64,000 bases of DNA from assembly GCA_028564705.1 (NCBI GenBank), contig JAPXFQ010000787.1:3100001-3164000 (forward strand), written 5' to 3'. Origin of the DNA: Apricaphanius iberus. Lineage: Eukaryota; Chordata; Actinopteri; Cyprinodontiformes; Aphaniidae. Of this stretch, positions 51,201 through 60,400 are shown piece after piece. Made by a program: the position numbers and the translations under genes. A model generated the notes under the pieces. It had not been told where the DNA came from, did not search any database, and was given only the letters and a program-made list of their open reading frames with translations. Numbering within the stretch: position 1 is the first letter of the stretch; the number at the start of each line of letters is the position of its first letter.

Positions 51201-53987
51201 CAGTGATGTACCTGAGCACAATGACGCACTGGCTCACGCACGCCACATCAGTGGTTTCGTCAGCTTGTACAGCAACAAATGGCACTTCTGCGTTTGTGAA
51301 ACATAATGTGTGCGTTTGTGAAACAGATCGTGTGTGTTTGTGAAACAGAATGTGTGCGTTTGTCTAACAGATCGTGTGTGTTTTTGAAACAGAATGTGTG
51401 CGTTTGTTTAACAGATCGTGTGTGTTTTTGAAACAGAATGTGTGCGTTTTTGAAACAGATCGTGTGTGTTTGTGAAAGAGAATGTGTGCGTTTGTGAAAC
51501 AAATCGTGTGTGTTTGTGAAACAGAATGTGTGCGTTTGTGAAACAGATCGTGTGTGTTTGTGAAACAGAATGTGTGCGTTTGTGAAACAGATCGTGTGTG
51601 TTTGTGAAACAGAATGTTAGCGTTTGTGAAACAGATTGTGTGCGTTTGTGAAACAGAATGTGTGCGTTTGTGAAACAGATCGTGTGTGTTTGTGAAACAG
51701 AATGTTAGCGTTTGTGAAACAGATCGTGTGTGTTTGTGAAACAGAATGTTAGCGTTTGTGAAACAGATTGTGTGCGTTTGTGAAACAGAATGTTAGCGTT
51801 TGTGAAACAGATCGTGTGTGTTTGTGAAACAGAATGTTAGCGTTTGTGAAACAGATTGTGTGCGTTTGTGAAACAGAATGTGTGCGTTTGTGAAACAGAT
51901 CGTGTGTGTTTGTGAAACAGAATGTGTGCGTTTGTGAAACAGATCGTGTGTGTTTGTGAAACAGAATGTGTGCGTTTGTGAAACAGATCATGTGTGTTTG
52001 TGAAACAGAATGTGGGCGTTTGTGAAACAGATTGTGTGAGTTTGTGAAACAGAATGTGTGCGTTTGTGAAACAGATCGTGTGCATTTGTGAATTTATATT
52101 GCAAGTATTCCTGAAAATTATATTTGTGAACCTGTGCATGTGCCTTTGTGAAACAGACCGTGTGCATTTCCGAATGAGCATATGCATTTGTGAAAAACAC
52201 TGCTTGAGTTTATTCTTAATGAGACTAATTTTGCCTCATACTCCTGTGCTGTTGACCACCTGGTTTGACACTTAATCCTTCAGTGTCACAAGCTGTGGTC
52301 TGTTTGTCAGGTACTCATTGATCCAGGCAATTGTGGAGGACTCTGTCTATGTCTTCAACAGTTTCTGACTAAGAAAATCATTCTGAATTGTTAAATGCAC
52401 CGGAGAAAGATAATGACCCTCATCGTCAGTGTGTTTTGTCCAGTGTGAATAGAGCCACTGTCGTCTTGAACAGAGTTGTGACACAAAAAACAAGAGAGGA
52501 AAAACACGCCTGTGGCCGATCAGTGTGACGGGCCTTCCGACAGCTTATTGAGCACCAAATCCAGTCTCCAGCAAGTCTTTAAACAGTGTCATAAAATCTA
52601 TGACTCTGGTCTGCAATCGGCCTATGAAAATGCGTTGTGCAGTTGGACTCACTAAAATCTTAGGCCGTACAGTGTGTGATCCAGGCTTTAGACACTGTTT
52701 GCTGTATGATAGTCACATGACCGTAGTGACACGCTTCCAGCTCAATTCCATGGCGGCACACACAATATTCCAGAGTAAGATTTCCTGTATAACACCAACA
52801 ATTGTTGCCAATCACAGCTAATCCACCTAATTTACTTTTGCCACGCCACTTTAAACATCTTTCTGGCAATATGGTTAGACAACGGGCATCTATCCATCTG
52901 TCTGTCTTGGACTGTCCTTCCTGTGTAATCTTTGGGTAAATATTGAAATTTAATCAGCTCGCCTATCAATATTTATCTTTAAAAATAATTTTTCATACTA
53001 CACTAGAATTGGACATTCCTGGAACATGGATGTCCTTGGATTGAGAAACAAAGTTTGTGTGTGTGTGTTTTTTTTAAAAGGGCAGAGATCTCGTTCACCT
53101 CCTAAAAGCTAAAAAAGTGGTTTCAGTTTTGTAAAGACAGCTAGAATCATGTCTTTTTAATCATTTTAACCATTTGCTGCTCCATAAATGACATATTGAC
53201 CATGTTTGTTTGGAATGGTGTTTACCAAGTAACTGTGTCTGTGCTCAAAGCTGTAATTTTCTCTTTGGCTCTCCTGCCAACATTTTGATAGGAAAATTAC
53301 GCAGCAGATCAGCTTTGCCTTGTAAACATTGAGCTGCAGCCAGTAAACAATTTAACAGTAAAAATTGGAGATGATGTATACTTGTTTGGCCTTAATAAGG
53401 TTTCATTCAGGATAGATGTAGAAGTTCAAGGTGTGGACCGGAATATGTGATACTGTTGTCCTTTGATCAATATATATCAGATACTATATAGTGACATGTT
53501 TTATGGGGGTTCAATCCCTAATAATTGATGCTTGGAAGACTGGTTCTGGTCTAGTCTGCATGTATCTGTCTAGTTTACATTATCACCAGGATGTATGTCT
53601 TCATAATTGGTGAATTTTATTGATTTTACTTTCCAGAACAGAATAAATTAACCTTATTTCTAAATCAGATTCTTAAAATAAGAACAGTTTGAAGTTTGAA
53701 TTTACAGTCCATTTTCCTGAATTTACACTGGGTATTAAGCCACCTCAACCTAATGCTCAGACCTGTGTGTTCAGCTTCTAGGTCATTTTTCAATATGTGT
53801 GCATATCTGCCTGATTTACAGTCTGGCCCAGAGCTGGATCCCACATACAGCTCCCCAGTCCGAGCCCCGCCCACTGAAGGGTCACCAATTGATGATGAAG
53901 ACGAGGATGTTGAGGAGTCGTCTGGCCAAGAGGTGGAGTCGACCACAGCAGGAGGTAAAACACATTGCTCTTTGGCTCTCCTGCCAA

Positions 53988-54060
<73 letters not shown>

Positions 54061-54433
54061 AATAATAATAATAATTTAATTCAAATTTTATGTAAATGTA
54101 TGTATATATTATCAATGATATTTTTTATCAATTTGTTTGTTAAAATCTTAATGATTTTGCTTTCAGTCTGTCTCATGATGAATTTTACTTTGTCTTTCTT
54201 TTCTGTGTATTTTTGGATAAATAAAGGTTAAATAAAATAAATAAATACAATACCATTATTTTTATATTCCAATTACTATTGTTCATATAATTAATAAAAT
54301 TATTCAAACTTAATTCAATATAAATATTTATAAATATTTGAATTATCAATATTAATCTTCATGATCAATTAATCCAATTTTAGTATTTATGCATTCATAT
54401 TCAGATTATCATCAATATTAGTGAAAATAAATG

Positions 54434-54488
<55 letters not shown>

Positions 54489-57400
54489 GACGACGAAGAA
54501 GAAACATTGTATTTATAATTATGCAAATTATAATGTATTATTATTTATTAGACTTTATGCATACATTTATATTATGAGTTTATTTGTATACTTATAAATA
54601 TGTATATCTTGATAATTTGATTTAAATTATCAATGTATGTGCATGTATTTAGTATTATCAATAATATTTAATTATTATTTATTTTTGTAATTTTGTATCA
54701 GTATTAATACATTTATATCAAATAACAATAAGTAATAATATTTTATAATTAGAAAATATTGTTATAAGTATGCTTTTTTATTCTTAAAAAATGTATATAG
54801 TGTTATCAATAATTATATTAATTTTATAAAAAATAACTAAATAATTAAATAAATAATAAACTATTTATAATCAGCCATATTCTTTGCATTAGAATGGTAC
54901 GACAATAGATCATCATAAGCAAGTCTTATAATCTTGCATGTTTTTGCTACTCTCAGTAAGTAAATCTTATTGTATTTCACAATATTTCCACCAGATGGTG
55001 GTAAAGGAACACCCTTCCCTATCACTGTATTATTTTCTTTACATTGACCTGCAACAAACCAAAGTGTCTTATTCAGATGGTTGTGATTATCTAGTGTTTT
55101 GTCCTTTATATCCATAACTGAACAGTTGTAATGTGCTCACTGTGTCTCCACTCCAGCAACAATACGTCGGACCGATGCCTCCAAGAGACAACCTGACTCT
55201 GTGAGTTCTTCTACTGGACACGTTTTGCATTTTAAGCCCGATCCCTGCAGTGTGACCCAGATATCTGCAGCTGGCACTCTGCCTCATTTAAACTTCTGCC
55301 AACAAAGTTCTTTTCCATAAAGACACCTGCATTGCAAGCAATCATTTGATTACATAATGATAAAAAACAAATGACAGATGGGTAGACTTTGTCTTTAGTC
55401 TGTGGCAGTGTTAAGTGGATTTATCATGGATGAAGGCATCCACCTTAAATTCTCCTCTATATTAAGTCTCTCCAGGTGTCTACAGGACAGAAGGGTGAAC
55501 CAGGTCCACCTGGTCCCCCAGGACCCCCTGGTCCTCCAGAACAAGCATCAGGTGAGGGAGGGGACCCTGGACCAAGAGGTCCTCCAGGCCCACAAGGACC
55601 TCCAGGCCCTACTGGGCTTCCTGGGAAAGACGGCCGGCCTGTGAGTTTTCATCTAACCTATTTGGTTTGGAGCAATCAGCAGTTTCTAATTTCAGAAGCA
55701 ACTTCCTTTTCTTTTTCCCCAGAACAGTAGTGTTTTTCTTGTTTATCAGGCGTACACTGATGGATGCTTTTCTATTTGTATCTGTTCTCCAGGGGATGAA
55801 AGGTGAACGTGGGCAGCCAGTAAGTAAAACGCACTAGCCTCAGTTTCTGTGTCTGCTGTTCGGGCCTCATGTTTTAACGTCCATTAGGATTATTGTATTA
55901 TTTGTAATTTTACTTTTTGGCAAGAAAATTTTATTTGAATAGCAAATTTACTGCAATTAGGCAATTTAACAAGCTTTGCATGACTAAAAAACATTACAAT
56001 TCTGTGGCAGAAACAGAGGAAACTTCTATCATGTTCCAGGTATTATTAATCAAAAGCAGCTCCAAACAGGTGGTGGTTTTGCCTTTATTTAAATGAACTC
56101 GATGTGTTAACAGCTTTTCAGTTTTCTGGAAGTGTTTTTTCCAGATTAGAGGAGCATAAAAACTGAATGCTGCTCCTCCATCTCTGGTTCTGACTCTGGG
56201 AATGTAGAATAGGCCAGAACCAGAAGACCTTAGTGGTCTGGAAGGGAGGTACCACGGTAGATCGTCACTATACTTTGGTGTTAACCAGTTCGATGATTTA
56301 TATACTAATAAAAGTATTTTAAAGGGACTACATAATGTATTTTACAGGTTTCAACTTCTGGGATAGAAATGTACATGATAAAATGTTATCATTGGTGTTA
56401 TACAGTATTAATTTGTCCTGAAATTTAACTTGTATCCTGTAGTTAATGTTAGACCACGAAGTGAAACGGCTGGTTTCTCTATAAACCCGCCTCCTGCACC
56501 CCAACGCTACGCTCCGCTGTGCTTCAGAGCCGGGAGCAGATCACACTGTAACAAACAGTGCTAAGCTTCATCTCAAACAGTATTCTGACAAATAATTTGA
56601 AAAGCACCACAATGAAACTCTGTTATATTAAGGGCTCAGACGTTTGGTTTGTTTCATTTTATTTTTTGTAAAAAACGGAGTCAATAAATCCTATTTCATT
56701 TGCTAAATATCCAGGCTTTAGACAGAGCCCAAACCAACACAGCTGCATCCACTAAGCCGATCTTTCCAGCCCAATATATTAAAAAGCCGTGGGTGTTATT
56801 TGCACCTGTTTACTGAACATTCTGATATGCTACAGATTAATTAATTAACCACACAATGCTGTTATAAGATTACATAAGCAGCTTGATTAATGGCTAACCC
56901 ACATTAGCATTAGCATGTAGCCACTTACCTCCCTGTCCATCAGGCATCTTTGTTCTTTGATCCAGATGCTGTTCTGGAATGTAGAATAAAATCCTGTAAT
57001 CCATGCAGCCAAACAGGTGTTTTCACAGAGAAAGTAAAAAATCCAACAAAAAAGTGTTTTAAGCTCCCAAAAACCAAAGTAGCCATTAGCTGTGAGAAGG
57101 ACGAGGGTGTGTTTGAAAATCTACCAGGGGTAAATCACTCTGCCTCCAGTGGCGGTGCAGACACCTCTAGCACTCAACTTTCAAATAGTGACGTCACTAG
57201 TCACTAGACACTCAGTCGATTTATAGGAGAGGGAGGTGCAGCTGCTCAGAGAGCAGAATTCAGGTGGATTACTCAGACATGCGTGAATTAAGCCAAAAAC
57301 CCCTCTGGTGGGAGGTTTTATGAGAAAATAGCATTACCAGATGGTTGAAAACTCCAAAAGACTTGATTTTGCACGATATAGGCCCTTTAAAGCTACAGGG

Positions 57401-60400
57401 AGCCAGTGTATGGACTTTTGAACTGGGGATGATGTGCTCTACTTTCCTAGTTCTAGTAAAGACGCGAGCAGCAGCATTCTGGATTAGCTGCAGCTGTCTG
57501 ATTGACCTTTTAGGCAGACTTGTTAAGACGCTGTTGAAGGAATCAATCCGACCAAAGATAAATGTATGTTCATTTTTATTTATTTTTTGGGAGATCCTGT
57601 TGTGACATTAGTCATTTTGATCCTTGAGCTGCTAGAAGGCCGATCTTGCTTTTGCCTTAATGTGACTCTGGAGGTTCAGGTCTGAGTCCATTATTACACC
57701 TAGATTTCGGGCTTGATCAATAGTTTCCAGCTGGATTAACTGAAGCTGTATGCTGACTCGTGATTGTTCCCATTAAGGTCCAGAAATAATTTAGTTTTGT
57801 TTCTATTAAACTGAAGAACGTTATGAGATCTCCATACATGATGTTTTCTTTGTATCTGTTATTTCATACACCTGTTTGTTTTCAAGGTTAACATTCTTCT
57901 CTTTGTTCTACATTTCTGTGCTTATTATATTTAACATATTATTCATCCTGACTGGTTTTACTCATGATGTCACAGTAGACTGTGGCTGCAGCTTTGGCTG
58001 ATTTCCTTACCTTCTTGTGTGGCATTGCCCATCCAGTTGGGCCCTCTGCATGGCTTGGATGATGGTTTTTGTTTCTTTCCAGGGACCATCAGGATTCCCT
58101 GGACTACAAGGAGAACCGGGTCTAAAAGGAGAGAAAGTAAGTAATGACTGACAAACATTACCAGGGGACATGGTGTTCAGACTCTCTTTCAAGTTAAAGT
58201 GCTAATGGGGATGTTGCTTCCTCAGGGTGATCCTGGTCTAGGGGTCCCTGGTCCTCCCGGCCTTCCTGGACCCCCTGGCCCACCCAGAAAATCTTCCATG
58301 GTTTGTTTTTCCACGATTTTCACGTTTTTATTTAAAACATTGCTGCCTCAATCTCACCCTGAGATCCTGGATTAACTGGTAGCTCGTCGTGTTTTTTAAC
58401 ACAGGAGGGCTCTGGATTTGAAGACTTTGACAGCGATGCAGAGGTTGTCAGGGTAAGAAAGCGTCCAGATCCCTGCCCAACTGGCACTTGAAGAAGACAC
58501 AGTGCTTTGTCACGTTACAAACACCACGTTTTATTTTTTCTATTGGGGTTTTATCTTTTAGACCAATAAAGATGAAAAAAATGATACAATATTTTTCTGT
58601 TTTAGAAATTTTATAGATGTGGTATGTTTGTATTCAGCCTTCTTTACTCTGATACTCCTGGGAAAAAGAAAAAAAGTTAATCAATAGGTAGTAAGAGTGG
58701 AACGGTAGACCTACACAAAAAGCACAGTCTGATAGTTTTTCGTTACTTTTTAATCAAGAAAAAATAATTTCATGGATTTCTTCATTTTACCCCTCCACCT
58801 CTCATATTCTAATCACTTGTTCCTCGTTCCATTGCAGACATTCCCTGAAAATGTAATCACCATCAGTCTTTAATTTTCTGAGTTATGTTGCAAACAAACA
58901 AACCATAGCCTCACATAATGGTTCGCTTTATTAAAAAAAAAAATTGCACTCAATTCACCCATGCTATCACCAAGCAAAACAGCATTCGCTAAAATTATTA
59001 AACATGCTTAAAATCGATCTGAAAGCAAATAACTTTGGGAGATCATTGCATTTTCCAGAAAACTGGCATGATATTAGAAGCTAACATTAGCATACATGCT
59101 ATTTCCAAACGTCATTCTCTGTCTGTCCAAAGATGGTAGAGACGCTAGCAGTCTGAAGCTGTTTTGTGCAGCAAACTGACCGTGTTTTTGCAAATGAATG
59201 TCACATTTCTCCATTTTAATGTCCGCAAAATGTTAAAAACGATCAAACATTCTCCATTCTACTTTTTTTTAGAATAGTGCCGCTCCTGGTAGCAGCATCT
59301 TAAAGCAGCTCTGTTACGCTAGTCCTGATTTGTTGTTATTTTATAGACCTTTTTTCCCCCCCTGGTTTTCAATGTTGTACAGCTGGAAGGATTTTTGGAT
59401 TTCTTACTTTTACTTCCAGACAGTTGCTGTGATGTGTAACCATGGGAACAAGGTATTGTTTTTACAGAGAGATGGAGGAAGTTTAAACCATCTCTTCCAT
59501 GGATCATATCCTTCACTCCCAACACTGATCATGTTTCTAACAATAAAGCCAGGAAAAGATTTAGCGCAGAGCGGCAAAAACAAATGAAGTGGATTAGCAG
59601 TGCCTGCTATCTCTTTCCCTGGACATTGAGCTGTCAGCATGTCATTATATTTATGGGACTGTCGTACAGCCGCAGTCTTCAGTCAGAGGCTTCTACAGAT
59701 TAGTTGCAAGATTGACAGCCCACACCATTACCTTCTATAACAACTCTTTCAAGAGACTTGGATGATATAAGTTACAACATTTAACATCTGTTTTGGATTT
59801 TAATTTTTTTTGTTTTTTATTGATTTATCTATCAGTTATATTGGCATTTGGCAAACTTTTGAACTTTAAAGAGAGCATTTCTATGAAATAATGCTGATTT
59901 TTAACATTATATTCTCAATCCTCAGGGTCCCCCAGGTCCTCCAGGACCCCCAGGACTACCTGGCCTCCCAGGATCCTCCACTGGAGACGTCATTCCAGGG
60001 CTTCCTGGGGTTCCCGGGAAAGATGGACAGAAGGGACAACCAGGAATTGCTGTGAGTTTTTCCACCCTATCTCAGAATGTCGACCCAAAGTATCCAGTTC
60101 ATTTGATCTCAACTGGGACTTTAATAGGGTTGACCTGACCAGTACCTCTCTCGGTCGGAGACTGTTCTGCCTCTTAGCGGCCACAGAGAGTTAACAGTTC
60201 TCATTGGTCTGCCACGGTGGGCCGCTCTGTGGATTTCACACCCCTAACAAACATTACAGGTCAACATAAAGAGAGCATACTAACTGAAAAAAGCATCGTA
60301 TTTTACAATCTTAGCCAGACACAGCTTGAAGGGCTGCTGGGGCCAAGCCCGAGGCTGGCCTCGTAGCTGGACCCCTATAGCTTGGCCCTCGGCCAGAAAG

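Larger units (their letters stand above)
48204..51285 (-). mobile_element. hAT-family DNA transposon, antisense, broken by a nested element
   Basis: The 3' terminus (left) starts CAGTGGCGGCTGGTGG at 48204, a typical hAT end. Transposase coding runs right to left in two blocks, 51285-50450 and 49114-48631, separated by the element at 49128-50426. The 5' terminus is not found: at 51286 the sequence turns into a 22-bp minisatellite. Frameshifts near 50845 and 48850 and in-frame stops inactivate it. It sits antisense in a col15a1 intron. Confidence 0.85.

Noticed and set aside
51260..52200. CRISPR-like regular repeat array
   Set aside because: No unique spacers, the repeats are contiguous, and the genome is vertebrate; it is a minisatellite.
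51749..52200. Antisense frames of 70-116 codons
   Set aside because: They are the 22-bp minisatellite read through; no independent evidence of coding.
53696..54079. Frame with a poly-Leu tail
   Set aside because: It is the col15a1 exon at 53822-53954 extended through the intron and the ATT microsatellite.
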